A stretch of DNA of 64,000 nt from assembly GCA_017527155.1 (NCBI GenBank), contig JAFXQI010000060.1:1-64000 (forward strand), read 5' to 3'. Shown piece by piece: positions 16,515 through 27,200 of this stretch. Source of the DNA: Kiritimatiellia bacterium (lineage in GTDB: Bacteria > Verrucomicrobiota > Kiritimatiellia > CAIQIC01 > Lenti-01). The first letter of the stretch is position 1. Each line of letters begins with the position of its first letter. The notes under the pieces were generated by a model. It saw only the letters and a program-made list of their open reading frames with translations, had not been told where the DNA came from and did not search any database. The position numbers and the translations under genes were made by a program.

Positions 16515-18131
16515 ATGACGACAGCACTGCAGAAGTACGACATCGGGAGGGTGTTCCCGACTCCGGACGCCCTGGTTCTCCTGCTCGGGGATGGATTCGC
16601 TTCGTGGATTGCGCGGCACACGGACGCACGCCCGACAAACGGCAGCACGAACCTTGCGCTGTCCGGCGGCATCCATGACGAAATCCACTCGCTGTCCAAT
16701 TCGCTGAACATTCTGGATCGAAGCATCGCCGACCGCATAGCCGCCGCAATAGGGGCGGAGTTGGCCCCCGGAGGGAGCGTCGCGGGGGCGATCACGAGTG
16801 CCATCCAAACCCTTCTCGATGGACCGCTCGCCACCATCCAGACGACGTTGACAAACCAGGGCGTGGACATCGCCGGTTTTCTGACGGACCTCGCGACAAC
16901 GGTCGATGCCGAGGTGACGGATCGGATGTCGAGGTTCCCCGATCTCGGAATCATGCAGACCACGCTGGAGTCCATCCAGAACCTCGACCTGATCAAGCAC
17001 CTCCTGGCGCACGACGACGACGGAGAAGTCGTCTTGGACAAGATCGTCATTCGGGAGGTCAAGACCAACCCGGACCAGCACCGCGTCCTCAACCTCTGCG
17101 AGGACGGAGCCCTGAACAAGGAATACTACTGCATCACGGGCGACAAAAGCTCCATGACCATCGTCCTGCCCGACTCCGGCCTCACGGCCGACGGACACAA
17201 CAAGGTGAGCGACGGCGACAGCGTCTACATCGAGTACCGCTCGATCGGAAACGAGCCGGCGCCCGTGGCGGCGATCCTGAGCGAGTCGCAGTACAATGCC
17301 GCCGGCGGAGACGCCGCCACAAGCATCCTCTTCGGCGTCCTCACGTCGGACACGGATGGGGATGCCACGGACAACGGGCTGGACATGGGCGCCATGTACA
17401 CGCGCATCCGCGCCACCTACTGCTACGGCAAGTGGATGGCCGAAGTCGTGCAGTTCACGGACGCCGACCAGGAAGAGGCGGCCAAACACACCGTGAGCTA
17501 CAGGTCCGGGTATGCGGGGAGTCCGTTCACCGACTTCGATGTCCAAGATATCCTCGAGGGATCCTACCAACTCGCCGGCGGACAGGCGTCCTATTGCGGG
17601 ATGAGTCACTCGGGTTGGAAGTTCGACCGGAACAGCTCACGGGCGGACTTTGCGCTCGGACAAACCATCGTTCTCGATGCCGACAAGACGTTGTACGCCC
17701 ATTACACGCCGCACACACAAACACTTGTGGTCAGTTCGGCCACCGCAAACGAGCTGCGCCACAGTGCATACCGGGCCGGTGAATCCGGCATCTACGGTCC
17801 CGCGCCGTTTGCGATTTGCAACGAATCGGCATTCCACTCTGCCATTGCCGGATGGAGAGAGAACATCATCCGGCTGCTAATCTCCTTCTGGTGGTACACC
17901 GTTGGAGGCCGCCCTAACGATACGACGGCTTGGGTCTGGGCAAGGATTGGAGAATCCGTACACAGGCTGGACAACCTCGCCGCAAGTTGGCCGATGACCA
18001 ACGAGCCGAACGCTTTCACCGTCACCCTGCAACGCGATGATCCACAGAGCGCGTTCGTGCTGCCGACCGTCACCACGGCGGCCAGCGAGAGGGCCGTCAT
18101 CCCCTACATCAGCGGCATCATCTTCGAATAG
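16515..18131 (+). CDS. Tail-fibre/appendage-like structural protein
   Basis: A 538-residue protein between the small membrane genes and tail tubular protein A. The first about 150 residues are helical with Leu/Ile periodicity. The centre is beta-rich. Residues about 325-400 contain a HTVSYRSG...GWKFDRNS...LDADKTLYAHYTP pattern resembling Listeria-Bacteroides (InlB B-type) repeats, small domains found on surface adhesins. The C-terminal domain is Trp-rich. A host-recognition appendage is likely; no chaperone or depolymerase motif is seen. Confidence 0.6.
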   Translation: MTTALQKYDIGRVFPTPDALVLLLGDGFASWIARHTDARPTNGSTNLALSGGIHDEIHSLSNSLNILDRSIADRIAAAIGAELAPGGSVAGAITSAIQTLLDGPLATIQTTLTNQGVDIAGFLTDLATTVDAEVTDRMSRFPDLGIMQTTLESIQNLDLIKHLLAHDDDGEVVLDKIVIREVKTNPDQHRVLNLCEDGALNKEYYCITGDKSSMTIVLPDSGLTADGHNKVSDGDSVYIEYRSIGNEPAPVAAILSESQYNAAGGDAATSILFGVLTSDTDGDATDNGLDMGAMYTRIRATYCYGKWMAEVVQFTDADQEEAAKHTVSYRSGYAGSPFTDFDVQDILEGSYQLAGGQASYCGMSHSGWKFDRNSSRADFALGQTIVLDADKTLYAHYTPHTQTLVVSSATANELRHSAYRAGESGIYGPAPFAICNESAFHSAIAGWRENIIRLLISFWWYTVGGRPNDTTAWVWARIGESVHRLDNLAASWPMTNEPNAFTVTLQRDDPQSAFVLPTVTTAASERAVIPYISGIIFE

Positions 18132-18143
18132 GGAGCTTCGACC

Positions 18144-18704
18144 ATGACGAAACTGGACATCTGGAACCGGGCACTGGCGATGCTGCCGCACGACATTCCG
18201 GTGGGGACGGAGGAGGAAGATTCGACGGAGGCGCGCCGGTGCCGACAGAACTACGACTCGGCGCGGAAGGCGGTCCTGACGGCGCGGGAGTGGGGCTGGC
18301 TGGCGCGGGAGACGCCGGCGTGCTGCGGGGCGGCGCTCGGCGGCGGCGTATGGCTGCACGAGGCGCCGCCGGACGCGCTGCTGGTGCTGGGGCTGGTGGC
18401 GACCGACGGCCGGCGGATCAAGGCGCAGGCGGTCAACGGCGGGCTCCGCGCGCTGGAACCGTTCGCGGCCTGCCGGTATCTGCCGGACGAGGAGGACCCG
18501 GGTGCATGGCCGTTCGCGGTCCAGGAGGCCGTCGTGGCGGAGCTGGCGGCGCGAATCTGCCCGGTCCTGACGGACAACCCGCAGCGGACGCAGCAGCTCC
18601 GGTTGGACGCGCTGGCGCGCCTGGAGGAGGCCGGACGGCAGGATGCGCAGCGGACGGCCTACGGCGGCGGCGACCCGCTGGTTTTCGCTCACGCGAGGAG
18701 GTAG
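18144..18704 (+). CDS. Tail tubular protein A (T7 gp11-like)
   Basis: A 186-residue protein forming the adaptor ring between portal and nozzle in short-tailed phages. The start MTKLDIWNRALAMLP, the RRCRQNYDSARKAVL motif and the EWGWLARE motif match the gp11-type family pattern ('YD.AR...L....W.FA'). Length is normal for the family. The gene is followed after 3 bp by tail tubular protein B, the conserved pairing. Confidence 0.88.
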   Translation: MTKLDIWNRALAMLPHDIPVGTEEEDSTEARRCRQNYDSARKAVLTAREWGWLARETPACCGAALGGGVWLHEAPPDALLVLGLVATDGRRIKAQAVNGGLRALEPFAACRYLPDEEDPGAWPFAVQEAVVAELAARICPVLTDNPQRTQQLRLDALARLEEAGRQDAQRTAYGGGDPLVFAHARR

Positions 18705-18707
18705 GGA

Positions 18708-21317
18708 ATGGCCCAGCGGATGGTCTACAACGATTTCGTGGCCGGCGAGATCTCGCCGGAGCTTTGGGGTCGGCACGACGTGGACATGTACCACCACGCG
18801 GCGGCGAGGATCGAGAACTTCATCCCGCGCCGGACCAGTGGCCTCCGCAAGCGGGCGGGAACGGAGCTTCTGTGGCATCTGGCGCCGGAGACGGAGGGCG
18901 AGGAGCGGGAGTACCGGGTGGTGCCGTACTTCTACGACAAGGATGCATTCGGGCTGCTGGCGCTCTGGCGTGCAGCGGGCTCGCAAAAGGTCCACGCCGT
19001 GTTCCTGGCACACCGGGCGGACGGGACGAAGGTGGAGATTCCGGCCAACGGGACCGAGAACGGGGCGCAGAAGGAGAAGATCGACGTCTTCGAGATCGGC
19101 GTGGGCGAGCGGCTGGCGGACCTGCACGCCATCCAGATCGGCGACACGCTGTTTTTCACGTTCCACGGGCATTCGGCCTTCAAGTGCGCGGTGACGTTCG
19201 ACCTCCCGGAGCCGGCGGTGGAATGGTCCCAGGTCCAGCCGACGGCGAAGCCGGCCGACGCGCCGGCGCTTTCCGCTTCGGCCCACAACTTCCAGACCGG
19301 CAACGCCTACAAGGCGGGGACGCGCACGTACCGCCTGTGGGGCGTCAAGGACGGGGTGCTGAGCAAGGCCAGCGAGGTGACGGTCGGCATCACGCTGGCG
19401 TGGATTTCCGGGGCGTACATCGACGTCAAGTTCACGCCGGACTGGGGTGCCCACGACTACTACATCCTCGGCAAGCTGCAGGGCGGCCAGTACGGCGAGG
19501 TGACGCGCTACTACCCCGGTCTGGACACGGGCGAGCGCCAGGACACGTCCTGGGCCCTCACGACGCACCAGGAGGAACTGATCGGCGGTACCCTCTACCA
19601 TGCCGCCACCATCAATCCCCAGGCGACCTGGAAGGACCCGAACAGCAGCGAGGACGAGGAAACCGCGGACGGCCTGCACGCCAACGGAACGTTCGCCAGC
19701 CGCCTCGAAGGCACTCATACGCCGGCGGACGCGAAGGTCCTGTCGGTGCTGCTCTGGACGGGGGCGATCATGGCGGCCGGCGCCGCGGACGGGACCCCGA
19801 CGCGGGTGGGGCTGGCGCAGCAGGTGACGGCCAAGCTCTGGGCCGGGGAGGACACGTCTGGAACCCCCGTCGAGACGTGGACGTTCACGCCGCAGTACGG
19901 CGAATCCGCGAGAAAGCTGACGGTCGGGCATCCAGCGGCGGCGACGGGCGGGGTCTACACCCTCACCTTCGAGGACGCCGAAGGGATCGAGGTCTACGTC
20001 CCCCTCCGCGGGTGCATCCTGTGCAGCGACAGCGGGACCCGGACCTTCCACGACGACAACATCCAGCCTGGGACGCTCGCCGGGGAGCAGGACGCGCTCG
20101 ACGTCGGCGATGCGGGAATGGACGTCGACTGCATCGCGACGTGGCAGCAGCGCTTGATCGCGGCGGGGTCCAATAATCTGCCGTTCACGCTTTGGTTTTC
20201 CAGCGTGGGCGACCTCTACAACTTCTACACCTCGCGGCCGCAGAACGCCGACGACGCCTTCGAGGCGACGATGGCGGCGACGCGGGCGATGCGCATCCGG
20301 CACATCGTCGCGGAAAAGTGGCTGCTGGTGTTCACGGACACCGGGGAATACATGGTGGACGCGAACGGCGGCGCGCTGGCGTTCAACACCATCGACATCC
20401 GCAAGATCGCGGGCGTGGGAAGCCATGCCGGAATCCAGCCGGCGGCCACCGAGAGCGAGGTGCTGTTCGTGGCGTCCGACGCCCGGAGCGTCTATAAGAT
20501 GGACTACACGCTCGAACGGGACAGCGTGGTCCCGACAAACCTCTCCGTCCGTGCGGGACATATCGCCGAGGCCAGCGCCATCCGGGCTATCGCCTACCAG
20601 CGGTATCCGGACAGCATCCTGTGGTGCCTGCTGGAGGACGGTACGCTCGCCAGCCTAACGTTTTTCCCCGACGAAAACGTCTGCGCCTGGGCGCGGCACA
20701 CGCTCGCCGGCGGCGACGGGCTCAAGGCGGTGGACATCTTCGCGACGGATTCCATCCGGTCGGACGACGGGACGGCCAGCACCACCGACACCTTCCTCGT
20801 CCTCACCCACCCGGACCATCCGGGCGACGTCTGGGTGGAGCGGATGCGGCCGAACGTGGTGGTGGACAATCCCTCCGCCGCCGCCGCCATGTGTGCCGAC
20901 CACATGGGCTACATCACGGACAACGCGGAGGATGCGCAGGGGCTTGCGGACCCGCAGGCCAACGTCGAAGCCTGCCTGGAAACCCTGCGGATCGAGCCGC
21001 AGCAGGCTGACACCATCGGCACCACCACCGCCCAGTTCGGGGCCATCCTGCGCATCCTGCGGTCCGGGGAGGTGGCGGTCCGCCCCGTCGGCGGTACGGA
21101 GTGGCGCAAGGCTGTCGACAAACCAGTCGAGAGATTTCAACCTGGAAAACCATCAAGACCAGTCGTCAAACTCGTCCGCACCGACGCCCGCATCGCCCCG
21201 CAGGTGGTCTGGAACCGGGAGGGCCGGTTCGAAATCCGGTCCGCCGACGAGTGGCCCTGCGACATCCTCTCGCTGTGCATCCTGGGACAGTTCGGAACCA
21301 TGAGAAACGGAGGCTGA
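18708..21317 (+). CDS. Tail tubular protein B / nozzle (T7 gp12-like)
   Basis: An 869-residue nozzle protein that closes the tail tip. The N-terminus YNDFVAGEISPELWGRHDV, followed by ENFIPRRTSGLRKRAG, is the hallmark of this family ('F.gGElSP.l.gR.D...Y..g...neN..p...G...rR.G'). The remaining beta-propeller-like body includes WQQRLIAAGSNN and SSVGDLYNF segments, which are also typical. It starts 3 bp after protein A. Confidence 0.9.
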   Translation: MAQRMVYNDFVAGEISPELWGRHDVDMYHHAAARIENFIPRRTSGLRKRAGTELLWHLAPETEGEEREYRVVPYFYDKDAFGLLALWRAAGSQKVHAVFLAHRADGTKVEIPANGTENGAQKEKIDVFEIGVGERLADLHAIQIGDTLFFTFHGHSAFKCAVTFDLPEPAVEWSQVQPTAKPADAPALSASAHNFQTGNAYKAGTRTYRLWGVKDGVLSKASEVTVGITLAWISGAYIDVKFTPDWGAHDYYILGKLQGGQYGEVTRYYPGLDTGERQDTSWALTTHQEELIGGTLYHAATINPQATWKDPNSSEDEETADGLHANGTFASRLEGTHTPADAKVLSVLLWTGAIMAAGAADGTPTRVGLAQQVTAKLWAGEDTSGTPVETWTFTPQYGESARKLTVGHPAAATGGVYTLTFEDAEGIEVYVPLRGCILCSDSGTRTFHDDNIQPGTLAGEQDALDVGDAGMDVDCIATWQQRLIAAGSNNLPFTLWFSSVGDLYNFYTSRPQNADDAFEATMAATRAMRIRHIVAEKWLLVFTDTGEYMVDANGGALAFNTIDIRKIAGVGSHAGIQPAATESEVLFVASDARSVYKMDYTLERDSVVPTNLSVRAGHIAEASAIRAIAYQRYPDSILWCLLEDGTLASLTFFPDENVCAWARHTLAGGDGLKAVDIFATDSIRSDDGTASTTDTFLVLTHPDHPGDVWVERMRPNVVVDNPSAAAAMCADHMGYITDNAEDAQGLADPQANVEACLETLRIEPQQADTIGTTTAQFGAILRILRSGEVAVRPVGGTEWRKAVDKPVERFQPGKPSRPVVKLVRTDARIAPQVVWNREGRFEIRSADEWPCDILSLCILGQFGTMRNGG

Positions 21318-21319
21318 CC

Positions 21320-22021
21320 ATGCTTCAAGCCATCGCAGCAGGAATCGGAATCGCGGCCCCCATTGCCCAGGGATTCCTCGCGGACTACGCCCAGAACCGG
21401 GCCAACAAGGCCAGCGCCAGCGCGCTCAAACAACAGGCCGGCATCTACGGGGTCCAGGCCGAAGCCAGCCTCCGCACGGCCGCCATGTACGCCAAGCAGG
21501 CCGGAATGAACGTCGCCCTCGGCAAGGGCAACGCCCGGAACCTGCGGCTCGCGGCCGCCAACCTCGACCCGTACGAGCAGTACGCCATGCGGAACGCACG
21601 CGTGGAGGCACGGCGCCGCGTGGGCGAAGGCCGTACGCAGTTCGCCGCCAACGGGGTCATGGTGGACACCGGAGCCGCCGCCCTCTGGGAGCAGGACGAG
21701 GCCGCCGACGCCGCCCTCGAGCGCCTCGACATCATGCAGCAGTTCGAGGACCAGTCCTGGGAGTACCGCACGCAGGCCAACAAGGCCCTTGCCGAAGGCT
21801 ATGCCGCCGCCGCCGCAAACGCCGGTGCCGCCATGGGGGCCGCCGGTGACGCCTACGCCACCCGCCTGCAGCAGTCCGCCGCCTTGGCCCAGGCGAAGCA
21901 GAAGAAGAAAAAAAGCTGGTACAACACCATCGGCGCCGTTATCGGCACCATCGGAGGGGCGGCATTGGGAATCGCAGGCAGCAAATTCGGGGCCGGAAGC
22001 CAAGCCGGTGCCGTACACTGA
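21320..22021 (+). CDS. Internal virion protein (gp14-like)
   Basis: A 233-residue Ala-rich protein. It has an N-terminal hydrophobic segment (AIAAGIGIAAPIAQGFLADY), a long helical body with DPYEQYAMRNARVEARRRVG and QFAANGVMVDTGAAALWEQD motifs, then a basic stretch (KQKKKKSWYN) and a Gly-rich hydrophobic C-terminus (IGAVIGTIGGAALGIAGSKFG). This organisation and position after the nozzle fit the small internal virion proteins that are ejected and help form the trans-envelope channel. Confidence 0.72.
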   Translation: MLQAIAAGIGIAAPIAQGFLADYAQNRANKASASALKQQAGIYGVQAEASLRTAAMYAKQAGMNVALGKGNARNLRLAAANLDPYEQYAMRNARVEARRRVGEGRTQFAANGVMVDTGAAALWEQDEAADAALERLDIMQQFEDQSWEYRTQANKALAEGYAAAAANAGAAMGAAGDAYATRLQQSAALAQAKQKKKKSWYNTIGAVIGTIGGAALGIAGSKFGAGSQAGAVH

Positions 22022-22032
22022 AAGGAGACGCC

Positions 22033-24201
22033 ATGCCAGCCGTGAACCTCAACCGCATCTACATGCTCCGCGCCCGCGAGCGCCGCCCCATCCTCAACGG
22101 GGTCAACGTCCCCGACGCAGCCGGCGCCTACCAGCGCGCCACCATGCCCGCCATCCGGGCCCGGCTCGCCATCAGCGAGAACGACGCCCGCATCAAGCAG
22201 GACGACATCCACCGCAAGTACCAGGGCATCGCCACCGGCATCCGGGCGTTCGGCAACGCCCTCGACACGACTTCGCGCTACATGGAACAACGGGAACGGG
22301 AAATGGAGCGGGCCCAGGCACGGCAATCGGCATCGACGAGGATGGAGGTCGAAAACCGCTACGGCAGTACATGCTGGACCACGCGCAGGAAATCTACGAA
22401 ACGCCATACGGCCGGGAAACGGACGGGGCCGGCAACCTGAAAATCACGGGGCCGTTTTCCAAGGCCCTCGAGGTCCACAATGGCTTCTGGGACAACGACA
22501 CGAAGGCGGCCGAACTTCGGGAAACGCTCGGCGAGGATGACCGGGCGAGGCTGGAACAGGAGTACACGAACTGGGGATTCGCTCTCCAATCGGACTCCGC
22601 AAAGAAGCAGTCGGAACTCAACCAGCAGTACATGCTGAAAAACTGGAAGGACCGGGGCAACACGCTGAAGGGGGAGATCTCCAACAGTCTCGAACGTGGT
22701 GACGTCGATGCATGGAAGCGCTCGATGATGGAATACGTCGAGTTCGCCGGCGAGGGGGCCAAAATCGAGCTGGGCATCCGTGACCTCGGAGGTGGTCTGA
22801 AACGTCAACCGACGGAGCAAGAGGCCGCCACCATCTCGGACGTGAAACGGGCGACCGCCGAAACGCTCGCCATGGAACGCATCGAGTTCCTCCACCGCGC
22901 CTACATCATGGACGGCGACGCGGACACCCTCGCCGAAATCCAGGCATGGGGCGCCGAACAGGCCCTGTCGGATGCCGGCCGCCTGCACGCGCGGGAGCTG
23001 GCCGCGGACGCGGAGACAAAACGGAAGCAGGTCGTGGCAAACCAGATGGCGGAGGCGGACAATACCGCCTGGAATGCGGCCAACCAGCGGCTCGAGGAAG
23101 TCATGGGGCTTGACAACCCGATGGAACAACGGGAGGCGTTCTGGGAGTTGCGCGAAACCCGATTCCACGACCCGCAGAAGAAACGCGAGCTGAACGAGAA
23201 AATCGACGTGCGGCTGGACGCCGTGAACACCGAGGAGGCGTACGGGGCACTGGCGCTGATTGCCAAGGATGCCGGGAATCCGAACATCATCCACATGGCG
23301 GACAAATGCCGACGAAAGGTAGAGAACATCGCGGATCCAAAGAAGCGCGAGGCGGCGCTGACCCTCCTTGACGGGCTCGTCGGGGATGCGGAATTCGTGT
23401 CGTGGAGGGAGAAGTACGACAAGGCAATCGGCGAGATCGAACAGATGGACTTCGACCCGGAAGCGCTGGACGAAGTCCATGGAAGGGTCCGCCAGCTTAT
23501 CGGAGAAATCGCAGGGTTCAGGAGTGCGCGTGGCAAACAGCTGGCCGCCGAACACACGGTCGCCGTGCGGAACGAAATCCAGGCGCAATACACCCAGAAG
23601 ACGGTGGACGTGTTGAAACACAGGTGGTACCGCGACCCCGCAACGGGGAGGCTCGTCAACCAGGACAAGCTGGATGCGCTCGACACGTTCGACAAATGGA
23701 TCCCGTTCATGGACCGCAAACAGCTGGATGAGGTGGCGGAGGCCTTCTCGAAGATGCCCGTCCCGCTGCAAGAAGAGGACTTCGCCGGACTTGGGGGACT
23801 GGCTTGGCGGCAACGGCGTGGCTGACTTGTTCGACTGGAACAAGATCGACGAAAAAGGGGAAATGGCCCTCGCCAAGAGTTGGGGAGACGCGAGGACACG
23901 CGACATCAAGCGCGGACGGGGGCGCGTCGATGTCGATCGCCGCCTGGCCGGAGAGATTTACAGGGCCGTGGAGAGCTATGTCCGACTCCGGGACATGGAC
24001 ATGCTCCAGAAGGGAAACAAGGCGAACATGTCCATCGCCGAGTTCATGGAGGACTACTACAGGCAACACCCCGACAATCTGGCGGCATACCGATCCGCGA
24101 GCCTTGCCGAAAGGGTCGCGATGACCCAAGTGGCCCTCGAAAACGCGACCGCCGCTTCGGTTTACGGCCCGTTCGCCGATGACGAAGAAGAAGGAGACTG
24201 A
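22033..24201 (+). pseudogene. Internal virion protein (gp15-like), frame interrupted twice
   Basis: The gene would encode about 722 residues, but its frame shifts twice. It starts at ATG 22033 in one frame. Near 22345-22360 coding sense moves to another frame (…MEVENR then RQYMLDHAQEIY…). Near 23790-23805, in a G run, it returns to the first frame (…DWLGGNGVADLFDWNKIDEKG…). The net change is zero, so both ends are in register. The protein is charged, helical and Glu/Lys/Gln-rich, consistent with the mid-sized ejected protein. The cause could be two assembly or base-calling indels, or real decay. No canonical slippery heptamer is seen at either point. Confidence 0.6.
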
Positions 24202-24203
24202 AG

Positions 24204-27200
24204 ATGCCCTATTCCGCAACCTACAGGAGCCAGCTCCGCAGCGACATCACACGCGCACGGCGGCTCGGTCCGGACGCCACCGACAGCGAAGTCGAATGGG
24301 GTCTGGCGACGTTGTACGGCGGGATTTCCGGCCGCGACTTCCGCCTCCCGGAGGACATGCGCGCAGACCCGCGAGGTTCGCTGGCCAAGCTGCAGGAGGT
24401 GTACGACACGGGCTCGTTCGAGGCCATGCAGACGGACTCGCTCAAGCAGGTCAACGAGCTGTTGAAGAACAAGGACTGGCGGGCCCTCGCCGACATGGGA
24501 AAGAAGTCGGACACGATCTTCGACGATGGCTTCGACGCGAACCTGCTGGATGAAAGCGACCGATCCGAATGGCAGCGTCTGAACGACAAGGATGTCAAGT
24601 GGAAGCAGGAACGGGCCAGCGCGGCATACGTCGGGGCGAAGCCCCCGGACGGGCTATCCACGGAAGAGCAGCGCCGCCTTGGCGAACTCGTCGACGAGGC
24701 CAAGACCCGGACCGCCGCCATGCGGCAGGTTGAACGCGTGCGCCGGGAGAATGCGGCGGTCATGCTGCTCTCGATTTCTCCGGAGCTTACCGACCGGAGC
24801 CATGCCATCATCGAACGCGCCATCGCGAACAACTTCAGGATCACGGCCGAGGACCAGGATGCATTCCTGCCGGAGGAGATGGGCGGCCTGGACAGCGGGC
24901 AGAAGGAATTGCTTGCGGCCTACATGAATTACGTCCGGCCGACGGAAGGCAAGGGTGCCTGGGCAAAGTTCACGGGACGGATGCTGGACCAGACAGGGCA
25001 GGTCCTCGGAAGCACGGCGGACGACATCGCGGACCTCTGGAAGTTCGCAACGGATTCGTCGTACCGCAATGGCGGATACGATGCCGAGATTGAACGGCGG
25101 GCGTGGTTGGTGCAGGCAAACGCGAAGAAGTTCGCCGATCTCGGAGTCTGGGGCAACACCTTCGCGGAGGCCGGCGGAGTGATCGGGTACTGGGCCCCCA
25201 TGCTGTTCGAGACGGTGGCAACCGCCGGAATCGGGGACATCGGTGCCGCAGCCGGTGCCGCCAGGTTGGCCGCCAAGGCCGGAGCGGCCGGCCGGTTCGC
25301 TGGACGCCTTGCCACGTTGCCTGTGCGCAAGCTCTCCCATGTCATGTTCATGGCGGATTTCCGACAGCAGTTCCTGCAGCGCATAGCACTCGATGGAGGA
25401 GACCCGGCAAGCGCCGAGTCGCAGATTGCGGCCTCGGTCGGCGCGCTTGCCTCCGATCTCGTGGAACACATCCAATGGGGCAAGGCCTTCGGAAAAACCG
25501 CGATGCCCGAGGTCGTGTCCCAGGCTTACTCCAAGCTGACGCACGGCATCTTCGCAAAACTCGGCATCAAGGTCGGGAAAGAATTCGGCCAGATGACCCT
25601 CGGGAAGGCCGCCGCACAGGTGGTTGGAGAGCGCCTGGTTTCCATACCGACGGAGGCCATCGAGGAAGCGATCCAGCAGGCCATCGAGGAGGTCGTCGTG
25701 GACATTGGCGACGGACGCGGCATCCGCGGCATCCGCCTCGCCAACCTCATGGATCAGAGCGCAGAAGCCTTCGTCAAGACCATCGGCCCCATGGCATGGG
25801 TGTCACTGTCCGGTTTCCCGATGCGGGCGCGGAGCGCCTACACGATGCACAACCTCGACAAGGGAGCCATCGACCGCCTGCTTACGGCCGGGGAACGACT
25901 CAAGCGGGCTGCGGCTACCGGCCAGCTCGAGCTCAAGGGAGAAGACATGGGTGTGCTTGGACGCCTGATGCACATGACGGCACGGGCGGTAACGCCGGCC
26001 GAGGCGTACTGGTCGCTGCGGGAGCGCGGGTTCACGAAGGACCAGGCCGATTCCATGCTGAAGACGTTCGCGGCAATCCGGCGCTCGGCAATCGAACAGG
26101 GGCAGACGGGGGAACTGGGGGCGGCCATCCTGCAAGCGGGCGAGGAACTGGAACAGGGTGGATTCGAGTTGAAGAGGAATGCCGACGGCTCGAGCTCGTG
26201 GACGCGGGTCCAGACAGACGAGAACGGACATAAACGGCGGCAGACGTTGAAAATCGTGTGGGAGCCTTTCCAGGAACTGGACATGGATTCCCCGGCGCAG
26301 GTTGGGTCTGCGCTGGAGTACATTCGAGAGAATGAATCCGAACAAGGCAAGGAGGCATTGAAACTTCTGGGTCTGGACATCGCCCGCCCCAACGCCAAAA
26401 TCATGGCCGACGCGGCCGCGATGAACGCCCTCGGGATGTACGTCGCGGAGAACGAACTGGGCGACGTCGCGAATTCGCTGGCGACCGGGACGACGAAGTC
26501 GAAGGAGGCGGACGGGACGGAAATCGACGAGGACACGTACACGATCACGCTGACCGAGAAGGCGACGCGCGAGAGCATCTGGCACGAGGTCGGGCACGCG
26601 GCGGGATACGCGCTGCGGCGGATGGGGCTGTCGGAGGAGGAGATCGACGCCATCCAGAACTGGCGGAGCGGGGAGGACGGAAAGGCCCCAAGCGAGGCCG
26701 ACATGGCGCTCCCGGAACACGCCGGCGCGGGAGGAACGGAACTCTACGGGGAGGAGCGGGTCAACTACGAGCTCGCCGGCGAAATCGCCCGGAAGAATGA
26801 ACCCAAGAGTGCGTTCGCCAGGGGGCTGGAATACGTGGGCGACCTCGTCCGGAACGTCCTGCGGATCCGGAAGAAGGCGGAGGAGGTCGGCAACGCGGCC
26901 GCCATCATGACGGAACTCATCTGGCACGGGCACCTCGGGAAGCTCGACACCCTGAACGACGCCCAGAAGCGCGTCCTGCTCGAGGCCCGCCGCCGGCGGC
27001 AGGCCGCGGAAACCGGTGGCGAGGCCCCTCCGTCCCCGGAGGGACCAAGCTCTGCCGGAGAGGGACCAAGCTCCGCCGCGGAAGGGACCAAGCCCGCCAC
27101 GTCCGTCAGGCCGCCCGACGAGCGCACCGTCGCCAATTTCTGCTTCGACCGCCCCATCCTCCGCGACGACATGGCCAGGCTCTCCGCCAGCGGGGAACTC

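Noticed and set aside
10553-18131. Diversity-generating retroelement as in BPP-1
   Set aside because: No reverse transcriptase, accessory gene or template/variable repeat pair was seen, although the head genes resemble BPP-1.
22340-22360. Programmed -1 frameshift in the internal virion gene
   Set aside because: No X-XXY-YYZ slippery heptamer in the correct register, and a second opposite shift would also be needed downstream.
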